From Hypericum androsaemum (Eukaryota; Streptophyta; Magnoliopsida; Malpighiales; Hypericaceae), in the NCBI GenBank assembly GCA_963995505.1, contig OZ023186.1, positions 19,041,570 to 19,105,569 on the forward strand: DNA of 64,000 nt. Reading direction: 5' to 3'. The notes under the pieces were generated by a model that searched no databases, was not told where the DNA came from, and saw only the letters and a program-made list of their open reading frames with translations. A program made the position numbers and the translations under genes. Of this stretch, positions 1-12,878 are shown piece by piece. Within the stretch, counting starts at the first letter, position 1. The number at the start of each line of letters is the position of its first letter.

Positions 1-300
1 CCCCCCCCCTTTTTTAATTCCCCCCCCTTTTTTAATTCCCTCCCCCCCTTTTTTTTTAAATTCCCGCCCCCCCCCCCCCCCTCCTTTTTGAATTCGAATT
101 CGAATTCGAATTTGATACGAACCGAATTTGAATTACGAATTCGAATTGAATTTGCCGGTTTGACGAATTACAAAAAACTTGAACCGTATTCAATTCTTAT
201 CATGACGAATTCGAATCGAATTTTTTGACGAATCGAATTATTGTCGAATCGAATCGAATTTTTTACGAATCGAATCGAATCGAATCACGAATCGGATTCA
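1..300. repeat. Simple-sequence repeats (poly-C/T, then GAATTC-like units)
   Basis: The first 90 bases alternate long C runs and T runs. They are followed to about 300 by degenerate repeats built on GAATTCGAATTC and CGAATCGAATC. No coding potential is visible. Such low-complexity DNA is prone to assembly error. Confidence 0.85.
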
Positions 301-1825
301 ATTCATGGCCAGGTCTATATTCATGTTCATGTTTGTGATGTTGTTGGTGTCTTGGCCCTATATTGAGGACAATGTGTCCAATAAGTGTGGGGGGTCAACG
401 TGCGGTTTCGTTTCGGTTTGGCATATGTCATTGAGTCTAGATCTGAATTTAGGATTGTGTTTGTGTGTGTTTGTGAATGAAGTGTTGTCAAAGCAGATGA
501 TGAATCTCCCCCCTCGAATTTTGAACTTTTGTTAGAAGTTAAATCCCATACCTTGTTAGGAATCAAGTTTGAGTACGATGAGTAGAGACGTGTAGGAACA
601 ACACCCTTGGTTATTTAGGTTAGTGGTTGCACTTGGTAGATTATACTAGCGGCATTGATGAGTGACCTTGTGAGATTTTAGAGCCGAAAGAGGAGACAAC
701 CGTCTCCGCATAGCATGAGATGCCTACATTGCTCTGGTCATCGGGTTTCATGCCATCACTTGGTACCGTTTTGGTAGTGTGGGTGTAAATGAGAGGACGG
801 GGGCCATCTTTGATTTTGAGCCTAGAGTCTTAGAGCTGAAAACCCTGTATATCTCTTGTTTAAAAGCTTAAGCCTTTTTCTTTGAAATATTATATGTAAG
901 CCAATATATAAGCCCTACATCCACAATCTTACCCACCTTTGATCACTTTGGTCCGAGGATGCATTAGGTCTTAATCTTTGGGGTATTATTGTAAGGGTTC
1001 ATTTGATAGAATAGCTTCGGGAATAAATAATAGGGGTAATGGGTAGAATTGAGGCCAACAAAGAAGCTGAGACCAGTTGCCTTTGATGTGTAATATGATG
1101 AATGGATGTGATTGAGGAAGGTTGTGAAAAGTGAAAAGAAAAAAAAGGAAAAAAAGAAAGGAGAAAAAAAGTGAGAAGTGAAGGAAAAGACGTGAAAGAA
1201 AAAAGTAAAAAAGTGATGAAAAGGGAATGGAAAAGTTGGAAATGGAACAAACGTTGAATAATAGAAAGTTTGGAAAGAGGTTGGAAAGTGAATAATTGGC
1301 ACGGCTCGAGCTATGCGGCCAATAGAATTGGGTGTAATATTGGGATGAGTGCATATTAGATATAGTGTGAGATGTTTAGAATAGACGAGAGCTAGAATAT
1401 TTTTGTGAGCTCCTCGGCCGGGTAGTTTAGCTACTTCCCACATATATTATCCTCACCTGACCCTAACCCCATTACAACCTAATGAAAAGTCCCCTTGATC
1501 ATGAGTCCCACATTTATCGAGGCACCACTGAGTGAGACGTATGAAACTTTGAGATCCCGGACGTGTATGGGAGTGATAGGTAGTTGACTACTCATATATG
1601 TGAGCTTAAATTTCTGAACCTCTGAGTGATCAACCATCTAGTGTAATCTACTATGTGCAAAAACTGGGTTAAACCATCACGGATGCGGTGTCTACACGTT
1701 CTTACTCCTTGTGCTCAGGTACGTACACTACTCGGTCATGGGGTGGTCTTTTAATAAGATTGAAATTGTGGGGTGTGTCCGATGCGCCTTACTTGAGGAC
1801 AAGCAAGGAAATAAGTGTGGGGGTG
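301..1825. other. Gene-free stretch, probable gypsy-element remnants
   Basis: No convincing gene was found. Two similar tracts, each a 'ttgaggacaa' followed by 'aataagtgtggggg' (about 363-393 and 1793-1824), resemble the end of pol plus polypurine tract of plant Ty3/gypsy elements. The pyrimidine-rich open frame on the minus strand at 964-1443 is a by-product of a GA-rich run and not a gene. Confidence 0.5.
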
Positions 1826-3364
1826 TGATGAGTGTGTAAACGCTCATGTTTTGTCGTATGTTTCGAGCATGTTTAGTCAAGTTTTGAGTTATATTTATCA
1901 TGTCATGTCAAGTCTTATGATCGTTTTAGTATATTTATGTTCGGGAATAGATTTATACCCATTGTCATATTTTGTAGGAAATTGGGGCTCAATGAAGGTC
2001 GTTAGAGGGGTAATTTTGAGAGACCATATTGCAAGAATCATAACTTTCTGCTCGAGTATCCGATTATATCAAATAAGACACCGTTGGAAAGCTTGAAGAG
2101 AGATCTATATTTCGTCTTTTATAGTCAAAGCCAAATTCGAAGTGGAAGAGGGTCAAAACTGTAACATATAAAGATATGATGAAGCAGATAGAGCGGAAAT
2201 CTGGGCAACTCCCCATCGTAAGTCAACTAGCGACCGCTAGTTAGGGGACACAGAATGTTGATTGAAGACCCAACTAGTGGCCGCAAGTCAACTAGCGGCC
2301 GCAAGTTATCCGATGTCAGCTTATTTTGGACTTCGTATTTAGTTAGAAATTTGACTCGTTTAAGAAGTATTCGACTCTTGGCCTCTTGTTTTGGCCCTAG
2401 GACCATAATTATATTATTACTTGGCTAGCAAGACTTCTAGTTTAGGTTAAACCTCCTCTAAGTTTTTCTATTTTCGTGTTAGACTTTTGGCTATATATAG
2501 GCCTTAGTCTCTTAGGTTTTAGGGGGACGTTACTACTGCAATATTGAGACAGCCTTTGGAGTTTAATAAAGTCACGATTTCAGTTAGCACGGGGAAAGGA
2601 TTGGCAAAGCTTGATCATCACGACTAAGCTTTCTCTTCCTCAATCTTTATGTTAATTGCTATCATATTCTTCGTTAATCTATTGTGCTTTGTTAACATGC
2701 TTAGCGAGTAGTTCTCGTGTGAGTGTGATGCCCTAATTATGTGATTACTTGTCTATGTTAACTATGGTTTGATTATCTTTCGTAGTAGTTATTAATTAAT
2801 GATCTTAATGCTTAATCTAACTTGATCACTTAGATTATGATGTCTAGTTGATAATAATGGATCGGAAGGCATTAGAATCAATGGAAGAGTCAATTGACAT
2901 ATCTTAAGGTATTAATGAGGAATCTTGATACTAAGAGATAACCCGCTAGGAGTTAACTTCATAATTGAGTTTATCCTAGTTCTTGGTCTAATTAATGAGC
3001 GAAAGCGTTGGTTAGTAATCATGAACTACTCTAGCTTAGTTTTGTCATCCTAATGAGCGGAAGCGTTAGGGAGATGCACTAGAATACTCCGGGTACTAGT
3101 TAGAACTTCATAAAAACTATAGTCTCAACATAGATAGGTAATCCATAAGGGTATCGTGCTCGTTTATCTCCATTGATTTACAACTCATCTTTTATTTGCG
3201 TTTTCGATTTCGTTTATTTACCTGTAATCTTTACAATCTTTTAATTCTCTCGCTTCACATAATTATTTGCGTTGATTTTGTGTTCAACCCTCAGTTTGAA
3301 ACCCTACTTATTCACTATACTATTTGGTTGTGCGTTTAATTGCTTATCAATTTTTCGTACATCA
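1826..3364 (+). mobile_element. Putative 3' LTR of a Ty3/gypsy retrotransposon
   Basis: A G-rich polypurine-like tract (aagtgtgggggtg) ends just before TGATGAGTG at 1826. The segment ends TACATCA at 3364, giving TG...CA termini and about 1.54 kb, a plausible LTR size. A diverged part of its interior recurs at 5141-5276. The call rests on the polypurine tract and termini; no second LTR or pol domain was found in the window, so the boundaries are inferred. Confidence 0.45.
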
Positions 3365-4300
3365 AGCTTTTTTATGTAAACCAAGACAATAATATTTACA
3401 CAATGATATCTCTAATATCCTTTGGTTCTCACGTTTTGTCCGTTCGGCCATGGACCATATCTTAGATTCATAAGTGTTTTTCTATTTGAAGCGGCCTCAC
3501 TTCACACTTATATATGTGATCTCCTATCGAGAGTATCCTGCCATACTCTACCTTTATCTGGTATAGGAATCATTAAAAGTATAGACACTTAACATTACCA
3601 CACCTCTGCAGGTTAGTACTTGAGCAGCTTCTGAGAATGGGATGGGTTCTAAGTAATCATCTTAACATCCATAACTTAGTTGTCTCATTGAACCAAGTTT
3701 GTGAGATCTCCACTCATCATGGTTGAGTTACCGCTATGAACATTTTTAATGCGTGAGTTTTAACCCCATTCTCCTTACTGCGTTATACATTTGATCTCTA
3801 TGCCTTTTGTTAAAGGATTAGCTATGTTGTCCTTGGACTTCACATAATTTATGATAATTATACCACCAGAGATCAATTGTCTAACGGTGTTATGTCTCCT
3901 ATGGATGTATCGAGACTTACCATTGTACATAGTATTTTGTACTCTCCTGATTGCTGACATGCTATCACAATGTATCAATACAGGAGGCACATGCTTGTTC
4001 CAACAAGGAATATCCTCTAGAAATTTTTTGAGTCATTCAGCTTCTTCCCCAGCTTTATCTAGTGCTATAAACTCTGACTCTATGGTGGATCGAGCTATGC
4101 ACGTTTGTTTAAAAGATTTCTAGGACACAGCTCCTCCACCTATGGTGAACACATTACCACTAGTAGATTTGGAGCCTTTAGTGTCCGATATCCAATTCGC
4201 ATCACTGTATCCTTCCAATACAGCTGGATATCTCATATAGTATGACATAGTTCTAAAGTACTAAGATCCTAATCAAGTACACCACCTCCAACAAACAACA
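3365..4300 (-). mobile_element. Decayed Ty1/copia fragment (RNase H end of pol)
   Basis: Read on the minus strand, 4250-3775 encodes the C-terminal RNase H part of a plant copia polyprotein. Recognisable pieces are YSDANW, KSTSGN, TCIARST, ESEFIALDKAGEEAE, IHCDSMSA, YNGKSRYI and the terminal NPLTKG. Two tryptophan positions are stop codons (after GGGAVS and after GEEAE), so it is dead. The 400 bases to its left look like copia 3' untranslated/LTR sequence. Integrase, gag and the second LTR are absent, so this is a truncated relic. Confidence 0.8.
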
Positions 4301-5140
4301 ATCGTATGACGAGATTGCCCCGTATTTAGTGCTTACATGCTACGGCAATCGTCCCCAAGATACAACGACTAGTTACTTCCAAGATCGTAGTATAACGATT
4401 TTCGAAGCTTCGGTGAACCGCTGGATACTCAGAACTTTCTTGAGAGAGAGAGAAAGAGGAGAACGACTATTGCTAATGAATGCTTATGCAATGAGTATTC
4501 GGGACGAGTTTGGAAGTGAGGGAAAGATGCCTATTTATAGGTGCTGAATGGGAGGGAGGCAGGCACTTCGAAAAGGTACGAGGCACTTTTGAGAAGATGC
4601 GTCCGTTCGGCCAGCAGGCAGGCTGCCCTTCAGGTACCTCTTCGGCCAGCCAGTTCGCTCGTGGCTCTTTGATAGGCATTCTGGACAAGCCCCTTCGCCA
4701 CAAAGTTCCCATTGCGACCTACATCCAATGCGCCATGCGCATACATACGTGCACATATGTGTGCACGTGCTATGCACTATCCTCATAGCATGTCCGAGTT
4801 GTCTTTGCAGGTAGTCAACTTAGTTCCTAGCTAACAAGGAGAATCTCCTTATAAATTTGGAAAACTTTGTGTCATTTTTTAATTTAGGATTAATTTTTCT
4901 TTCCCATTCTCATCATAGGCCTCCCACTTTGGACCTTACTACTTTGGGCCTTTCCATTGAAATGTCATTCAATTTTAACATGTCTTGGAAAAAAATTAGG
5001 AGTCTTTCTTCCCAATATGGTGTCGAGTTCATCTTGTTTCCATACGTATTTGTTTGTGTTGATGTTCATTTTCGTTTCTTTCAATTTTTGTAGTAATTTT
5101 GTGTCTTTATATTATAGACCATGTCCTTATCTTGTGTTTC
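4301..5140. other. Gene-free stretch
   Basis: I see no supported gene. It may contain further retrotransposon flank. A short alternating purine-pyrimidine run (catacatacgtgcacatatgt, about 4740-4760) is the only notable local feature. Confidence 0.4.
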
Positions 5141-5276
5141 ATTACCGTACTTAGCGAGTAATTCTCTTTTGAGTACGATGTCCTAATTTATAATTAATTG
5201 TATGCTTGTGGTTATAGTTTGAATATTATTTGTATTAGTTATTAATTGATAATCTTAATGCTTAGCCTAACTTGAT
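5141..5276 (+). repeat. Partial second copy of the 1.5-kb LTR
   Basis: This segment shares the blocks 'cttagcgagta', 'gatgtcctaat', 'tagttattaatt' and 'atcttaatgctta' with about 2690-2830 inside the putative LTR, in the same order and orientation. It is diverged and carries no flanking duplication that I could see. Confidence 0.65.
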
Positions 5277-6985
5277 GGTATCAACCCCGCAATCAATTGT
5301 TTTAACTGAGTTTTATCGCTATAGAATTTTACTGAGACTGCGGTCGCAACCCCGCAATTAATGTACGAGAGACTTCTACACTAATGCTATGTAACATGTA
5401 AATACTATTACTACTAATAAAATTTTTACTTTTAAATGAGATAAATCGAGCCAAAGTTTATACGGGCAAATGACTTTTTTTCAATGTGCAATAAAATAAA
5501 AATAGTGCGAGGACAACAATATGCACATGATTAACACATTTTATGTCCAACCAACTTAAAATTAGATATGAGAATTCTAATATCCAATAAAATGATCGCT
5601 CTTGTTACCGCGTTACATATCAAACTACAAAGTGCATCAAAATTAAACCACAAGGCACAAGCTGTAAAGAGCCTGGCAGTCAAGTGGCACATATGTGCCA
5701 CACTGAACACGTTTGAAGCAGGCGGAGATATACCCCAAGGGTCACTGCCATCCACGGGCGACGTAGGTCCAAATAAAATGATACAGAATAAAAAAGAATC
5801 ATATGTAAATTAAATAGAATCATACGTAATCAAACAGAATCATACAAAAAATCTAGCAGAATCCAAATTCTTGTGTAATCAGCCAACCTTAGAGATCTCC
5901 AAATAATATCTCCAACGGCCTGAAGCTTTCTCAATATGTTAAGAATGAGATCTCAAAGTTTTGCCCTAATTTGACAAGATTCCAATGTTGGATTCTGGTG
6001 ACAACATTTGTTCACTGAAATCCGAGAGTTTTTTTTTCTTTTACAAAATTAAGTTTTCTCTTAGGAAAAGAAAAAAAACAGGAAGCCTACTTACTTAAAT
6101 ATGAGAAATTACTCTCCCTGAATTTGTCTAATTATTATTGGGTCACTTATTTTTTATTGTTGTTCATATCAATTTTTTATACTCACAACTATTATATATT
6201 TTATTTATTATTACATTTTTTTCATGCATATCTCATTCTTGTTGTTATTATTTATAAAACGAACCATAAGTTCATATCTCGCTTTCCTTGACAAACTTCT
6301 GTGTACTATCTCCTTCTGAAGAATTAAATTTTCATTTTACCAAATTTTTTCTTTTGATGATAAGCGTGGTTTTAAAAAATGCGGTCTTATTGTAATTCAG
6401 GGTCAACCTCGAGTCATTTTTCATCATAAACTCGGCTCGGTTTCAACCAGTGATTCAATGTGTCGAACTAGCTGGTGCAACAAACAAATATTATTTTCTG
6501 AAAAAATATACATTTTTAAATATAAAAGTGGTTAAATTACGATCATGATATTTGTGCATTTGTTGCGGGGAAAAGAGGTATGAGAATGCTAAGACTTTCC
6601 GAAACGGATCCGCATTGGTCCTCCCAAGATCGGCCTAACGAAAAGGGGGAAAAAGTTCTAGACTAGGCTACGAGCTATGGAAAGGAAAAGCAAAGACAAG
6701 TAAAGTTGTTGTTGGTTGTGTTGATGGATGATGTCGCTCCTTTGCACAAGTCCTCTTTATATAGAGACCCTCGACCTAGCTCCCGGCCTTCGTATAGGAA
6801 ACTCACAAATCACACCATGCACCATATAGGCAAATTCCATTTAGGCCGTTTCCAAAACAAAGAGATCCAGCTCTAACAAGAACTCCTAAGCCGTGCTCAT
6901 CAAGCAACACCGACCTAAAATAGGAAAACTTCAACCAACTCGACCTTCTCGAACATCCTCTCCAAAATAGTCGTCGCGCCGACCT
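5277..6985. other. Gene-free AT-rich stretch
   Basis: No open frame with coding character, RNA gene or clear repeat was recognised. A phrase 'caaccccgcaat' occurs twice (about 5283 and 5347). The rest is AT-rich intergenic sequence. Confidence 0.4.
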
Positions 6986-7400
6986 TATCAACTGAAGCCC
7001 GAAGCGGCCACTCACCCAAGCGAAGCTCAAAGCGGGCACTCGCCCAAGCGAAGCTCGAAGTGGGCATCCGCCTTGAAGCCTAAAGCGGGGGCATCCGCTT
7101 TGACACCCAGAGCGGGCTCCAGCCGAAAGCAGGCTCTAGCCGAAAGTCACCCGAAGCTCACATCCGCTTTGAAACCCAAAGTGGGTTCTATCCCACAGCG
7201 GGCTCCAGGTTGACTCTTCTTAGCCCAAGCGGGCTTCACCACCAAAGGGAGATTAGACCGTCCTCTTGAATGGTGGGACCAAACCGTCCTCTTGGACGGT
7301 GGGATCCGACCGTCCTCTTGGATGGTGGGACCAGACGTCCCATTGGAACCAGACTGTCCTCTTGGACGGTGGGCCCATACCGTCCTCTTCGTACTCGGGA
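6986..7400. repeat. Two adjacent degenerate tandem arrays
   Basis: From about 6990 to 7220 there are irregular repeats of an 'agcgggc / cccaagcgaagctc / catccgcttt' type, units roughly 25-35 bp. From about 7256 to 7395 there are about five units of 'accgtcctcttggacggtgg', period about 27-30 bp. Each unit of the second array contains a short self-complementary element (ccgtcctcttggacgg). Long antisense open frames across the array are repeat artefacts. Confidence 0.75.
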
Positions 7401-8569
7401 TTTGTCGACAAAACCACCATAGGTCAAGTCCATCTTCATGCCAACCAATGACCAGGTCGGTCCCAATGCCAAGTGAAGACCGAGTCCATCTCAATGCTAA
7501 CCGAAGGCCGGATTTATCTAATCAAGAGACCGGAAATGGTTTTACCAAACCGGAATACTCGAGATGTGTTTACAATGCTAGAATTATTTTTGTACCCTCA
7601 ACAACATTATAATTTTGGAGACCAGCACAATTATAATGCACAAGCGAGGTCGTTTTCTAAAACCATGATAATTGATAATAACTTCTACTCACCAAGGAAA
7701 AAAACACAAAGCGAGGTCATTCACAGTTGTTTGGATTGAAGGAAACAAAAAGAGAGCAAAAAAACAACAACATGAACTCTTCTTGAAAAAGTAAAAGTAT
7801 ATTTATTACTCCAAAATAAATGTACAACCTGAAATCCAGTCTGCTTAAGGGAAGCAGGCGACTCGAGACAACAACATGAATTATAGTAAAAAATTTGGCC
7901 ACCATTACTTATCCAAAAAAAAAGGCCCCATTCACTGATATATACGAACAAACACGAATGTACGGTGAAACAATGGTCATCCTATGTGAATCGAGATTAA
8001 TAATTTTATGGTGATCATTTATTATGAGATAATAATATTTTAATAAATTTAGCATAGACGAGCTAAATCACTCAAAATTCATCTTAATATTATCGCACGT
8101 TAGAATTCTGATTCCGTAAAGTTAATATAAAATTTGAGATATTATTAGAAAGATTGTTAAGCCTTTAAACTTGGATGGCGTAAAGTAAACCAACATAGTC
8201 ACGAGGTCGGTGTCAACGCTCATCCATCGAAACTATTTAACGCATGTCACGATGTCAACGGTCAACCCAACTGGTGGCTTCCATTTTTAGCTGAAAAAAA
8301 GAGGAATAAATACAGGAATAACCAAAACTGTCCAAGCTGGCGGATCCCCAATTCCCCTGCCGACAGGAAACGCCGTCGTTTCACCCGGCCCCAGCCTTCT
8401 CGCAAACGCAAAGTTCTAACTTCCCCTCAAAACGACACCGTCCCCAGAGCGCGCGCGCAAAATCACCGCCAAGTCCCCGTCGGTGCAAAGGATTCCGCCC
8501 GTCTCCTTCCTGATCCCCGGGACGACGCCATTTGAAATTCAAATTAGGTTAAATCCTAAGAGCTTTTAG
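7401..8569. other. Intergenic region and upstream/5' UTR of the EHD1-like gene
   Basis: No gene was recognised. The last 250 bases are GC-rich (gcgcgcgc near 8450) and end in the leader of the EHD1-like gene. No convincing TATA box was seen there. Confidence 0.4.
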
Positions 8570-11500
8570 ATGGAGATATCGTCCGGCCCGATCGGGTCGT
8601 GCTCTAAAGAGCACCAGAAAACCTATCAGGAGTGGTTTAATTACGCCGATTCAGGTTTCGCTCGCGTTATTTCTTCTCTCTTCTTCCTTTTTTTTTTCTT
8701 TCTAATTTCTCAGAAAATGTGATTTTCGCTGGTTTCCGTTTAGACGGAGACGGGCGGTTAACCGGAAACGACGCGATCAAGTTCTTTGCTCTGTCCAATC
8801 TTCCTCGACCCGATCTTAAGAAGGTTAATTTTCCATAGTCACATTTTGTCCATTTTTTCGTTTTTAAATTCATTTATTTTTATTTTTCTCCCTGGCTTAT
8901 GATTGGAAATGTTTAGGTATGGGCGATAGCGGATTCCAGGAGGCAGGGGTTTCTCGGCTTTAATGAGTTCGTCGCGGCTATGCAGGTTCTTTTCTTTAAT
9001 ATTTAAACAAATTAGCTTCGTTTAAACTTTTTTAATTAATTAATTTTTTAGGTTTGTGATTTTTTTTTGGCGTAACTTGTGTCTGTTAGTTAGTTTCTCT
9101 GGCACAATCTGGACATGAAGTGAGCAACGATCTCCTCAGTAGCGATGGTAAGGCTGCTCCGTCTTTTCTAGGCTTAGAATTCGATGTTCTGGCCGATTTA
9201 ATGTTGATTGTATTGCAGTTGACTTTGAGAATTTAAACCTGCCGGTGATGGAGGGTCTGGATGCCTTACTTGCTGTGAGTGTTTCCTAAATGGTTCTTTC
9301 ACTCTTTGTTTCTTGTTTGGTATGGAAAGTGATTACTCTCGAGTGTTTCTGTCTTGTGCAGAAGAAAAAGCGTTCCTCTAAATCGAGTGACTCGGATCAG
9401 AATGGTGAGAATTCACTGAATTTATTGGAACAGGTGATTTTCATCACAGTTTTTGTGCTGTCAATGACTTGAAAATGTTGCAGGTGGTCCTCCGGTGCAA
9501 ACATCACTATCAGAAAATTGGTTTTCTTCCAAGTCATCGAAAAAGGTTAGTCATTGGGAATCGGATCGTTTGTATCTTCCGAAGATTTTGTTTTCAGCAG
9601 AGCTTTGTATCTGCTTGTCTTATGTGTAAAGTCAAGCTGCTGCAATGCACACTGCCTTTGGCTGTTACTGCTCTTAATTCGGAAAACTGTATGCTCTTCC
9701 TTAATTCTTTGCTGCCTTGATGATTATTTCTAGTGGTTATGAGCTTCTATCCCATTTTCAAATGCCATCCTTAGAAATTAGACACAAAGATATTTGTATT
9801 ATGGTTGCAATTGCCTATGCTTTGTGGAATCCATGTGTGGAATTTCATTGTGGCCATATAATTTTTGTGGTTCTTGATCTAATTGCATCAGTTTTGCCAT
9901 CCTTAGTTGTTTCTGTTTCCCGCAAACAATTTGACTTGTATTCTATGGTATCCCACAGGTTTCGTTGTCCTCTGTTACATCCATTATTGATGGCCTGAAG
10001 AGACTGTACATACAGAAGTTGAAGCCGTTAGAAGTTACTTATGGCTTTAATGATTTTGTGTCTCCTCTGTTGGTAAGTATGCAGTATTATTTCAGTTTTG
10101 TGCGTCTATCCAGATGATTTACTCAGTCACTTTTGTCAACAATGTTATTGGTAAACAAGTATTTTGCATGCTGTGTGTAGATACCGATTGAGTGCACATA
10201 CAGTTAATGGCTTTTTTCTTGCCTTGTTATACTGCAGACAAACAGTGACTTCGATGCAAAACCAATGGTAATGCTTCTGGGACAATACTCAACTGGAAAG
10301 ACGACGTTCATCAAGCATTTACTTAAAACTAGCTATCCAGGTGAGTAATCACTCTCTTGTCATCCCACCATTTCTCCTTTCTTTAATACCTGATGTTCCT
10401 TCCCTTCTACATGCTGCAGGAGCTCATATTGGACCTGAGCCAACTACTGACAGATTTGTAGTTGTTATGGTAATTATCATGACCCTTGATCGGTTTTGGT
10501 TCTCTTAGCATTCAAAAAACTGTAAACCGTTTTATTGCCTTTATCGCCTCATTGACATGCTTATTATGCTTGTCAACAGTCTGGAACTGATGATAGAAGC
10601 ATTCCTGGAAACACAATTGCGGTTCAAGCGGACATGCCGTTCAGTGGACTCACGACATTTGGAACAGCTTTTTTGTCAAAATTTGAATGTTCTCAAATGC
10701 CACATCCAGTGAGTGTTGATTCATAATGGCTTCCCAAATACACTTTTTGTTCCTTGTAAGAGCTATCTGAAGCATCTGACCTTTTCTTTATGTGTCGTCA
10801 AGCTGCTGGAGCATCTCACATTTGTGGACACACCCGGAGTTTTATCAGGAGAAAAACAACGAACTCAACGAGCATATGAATTCACTGGAGTGACATCATG
10901 GTTTGCCGCCAAGTGTGACTTGATTCTGCTTTTATTTGATCCCCACAAACTCGATATCAGTGATGAGTTTAAACGTGTAATAGCATCTTTGCGTGGCCAT
11001 GATGACAAGATCCGAGTGGTTCTTAACAAAGCTGATCAAGTTGATACTCAACAAGTAAGTTGATTGATTCTCTGAATTTCTGCTCAAGCTCACACACGTG
11101 TTAGTTATTATGATCCGTCTGGTTATCCTATCTGTAGTGGATTTTTAAAAGATTTTTGCTCGGGCTTGCCTCCGAATGCAGTTAATGAGAGTCTATGGAG
11201 CCTTGATGTGGTCACTTGGGAAGGTTCTAAACACACCGGAAGTAAATCGTGTTTACATTGGGTAGGTTCTCTATCTTTGGGATATCATCACAAGATTTTT
11301 CCCAGAGACTTTCCATGTACAAAAATGACATCCAGAAATTCCTCGATTTGATGCTATAGAATTTCTCTTGCTTTATTGGCAGCTCGTTTAATGACAAGCC
11401 AGTAAACGACGCTGCTGCTGGTCCGATCGGGAAAGAACTCTTTGAAAGAGAACAAGAAGATCTCCTTTCAGATTTGAAAAATATTCCTAAGAAAGCCTGC

Positions 11501-12014
11501 GATCGACGGGTGAGTTCTTTTGTTTCTGATCAGTTTCACTCCTTTTGCTGCCAAGCTAAGAGTCTGATCGATCTTTTTTCTTTTAGATCAATGAGTTTGT
11601 GAAACGTGCTAGAGCTGCGAAAATACATGCTCACATCATCGGCCATCTTAAAAAGGAGATGCCAGCCATGATTGGTAAAGCGAAGACACAACAGAAACTC
11701 CTCGATAACTTGCCGGATGTGTTTGCTAAGGTTTCTCATTTCTGCCAACACTCGCTCGACCTCGTGCACACAGCTAACTCCGGAAATCAATTCTGATCAA
11801 CTCGGCTTTCGATCTTTCTTTCGTGCAGGTCCAACGGGAATATCATCTACCTCCGGGAGATTTCCCCAACGTGGAGCAGTTCCGGGAGGTGCTGAGTGGG
11901 TATAACTTCGACAAGTTCGAGAGGTTGAAGCCGAAGATGATACAAGGCGTGGACGACATGCTAGGCTACGACATCCCCGAGCTGTTGAAGAACTTCAGAA
12001 ATCCTTATGACTAA
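8570..12014 (+). CDS. EHD1: EH domain-containing dynamin-like ATPase (EHD1-like)
   Basis: The protein is a membrane-remodelling ATPase of endocytic recycling at plasma membrane and endosomes. Sixteen exons join into 545 aa, the same length as I recall for Arabidopsis EHD1: 8570-8654, 8744-8823, 8917-8985, 9090-9147, 9219-9274, 9362-9404, 9484-9545, 9959-10072, 10238-10340, 10420-10469, 10580-10708, 10803-11054, 11182-11261, 11383-11509, 11587-11730, 11829-12014. An N-terminal EH domain holds a calcium-binding loop (DSDGDGRLTGND, about residue 27) and, unlike animal EHDs, comes before the G domain, as in plants. G-domain motifs are GQYSTGKT (about 204), DTPG (about 292) and NKAD (about 358). 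The helical C-terminus ends KNFRNPYD. All introns are GT-AG. The choice between EHD1 and EHD2 is not resolved. Confidence 0.95.
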
Positions 12015-12664
12015 AATTTGTATGTAGCATGTTTATATATGTGCCAGATTGTAATTTTAACCTCTCCGTGATTTATAAGACCATCTCATGTCCATTTCAT
12101 GTATACACCCAAGTGTCATTCATTCTTGAAGGTTAAAGTGTCATTCATGAATATCAAGCCATGATTTTTACTGTACTATTTTTAGCAGGTTTAGGATCAA
12201 CTGAGAATAAAGGTTAAAGATTATTTGCTCCTAGTTTATAAACCCACATGGGAACTCAATAGTCAAGATATCTCGAATTCTAGTCATTGGGAACTCAGTA
12301 GTATCAAGTAACTGTTGCGAGAATTTTGTCACATTTCAAAGGTCATATCTGGTTCGAAGCTGAATTAGTTGGCGCATTGGATGTCTGGATACTAGATGAT
12401 TTACAAAATTATTATCTTCAAAAAAGAAATTGGCCCAGGCAAAGAAAAATGTTTTCTGAGATCAAACAATACCAGAAAATATTCTCCTTTTTCCGTGGTA
12501 GAAAATATAGATTAATAAAATTCAAATAAGAAAGCAACTTACTGTAAAAAAATTAGATTAATTTTAGACAAAAAGTGTTTGAAACTGGAAAAAGATTTTC
12601 CGGTCAAACAAACAGAGCCTAAGCCTCGGTTCCTCCCGCCTTGCTTTCCATTTTTAAGTGTGTG
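12015..12664. other. Intergenic region between EHD1-like and SWIB genes
   Basis: This holds the 3' UTR of the upstream gene, then AT-rich spacer. The short open frames inside it show no recognisable protein. Confidence 0.4.
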
Positions 12665-12677
12665 TATATATATAAAG
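12665..12677 (+). promoter_or_regulatory. TATA box of the SWIB-domain gene
   Basis: A tatatatataaag run lies about 65 bases before a likely leader splice donor (ctcag/gtactc at 12742) and 200 bases before the coding start. This is the clearest TATA element in the window. Confidence 0.55.
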
Positions 12678-12878
12678 ACTTGCCACTTCCCGTACCTTCT
12701 CCTCGGCACCAACCAAACGACCGGTCCCTTTGTATCCTCAGGTACTCGGAAGGATCCGAAATCACCTCGTTACAACGAATCGGATACAGACGGATATGCA
12801 CACCAAGTGTTTGCTAAAATTCCTCACTCGGACGAAACACTACAATTATGTTCTCCCTCTTCTCTTTTGCAGGGAAAG

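Noticed and set aside
964..1443. Long minus-strand open frame rich in Phe/Ser/His
   Set aside because: It is the complement of a GA-rich low-complexity run, overlaps two other long frames in the same region, and shows no protein signature.
7256..7395. CRISPR-like array
   Set aside because: The repeats are degenerate and directly abutting, without unique spacers, and the genome is a plant nuclear genome.
7147..7612. Several overlapping frames on both strands
   Set aside because: They are produced by the tandem repeat (period near a multiple of three) and have no independent support.
12579..12878. In-frame extension upstream of the SWIB protein
   Set aside because: It crosses a TATA box, a good splice donor (12742) and an acceptor (12872), so it is promoter and leader-intron sequence read through by chance.
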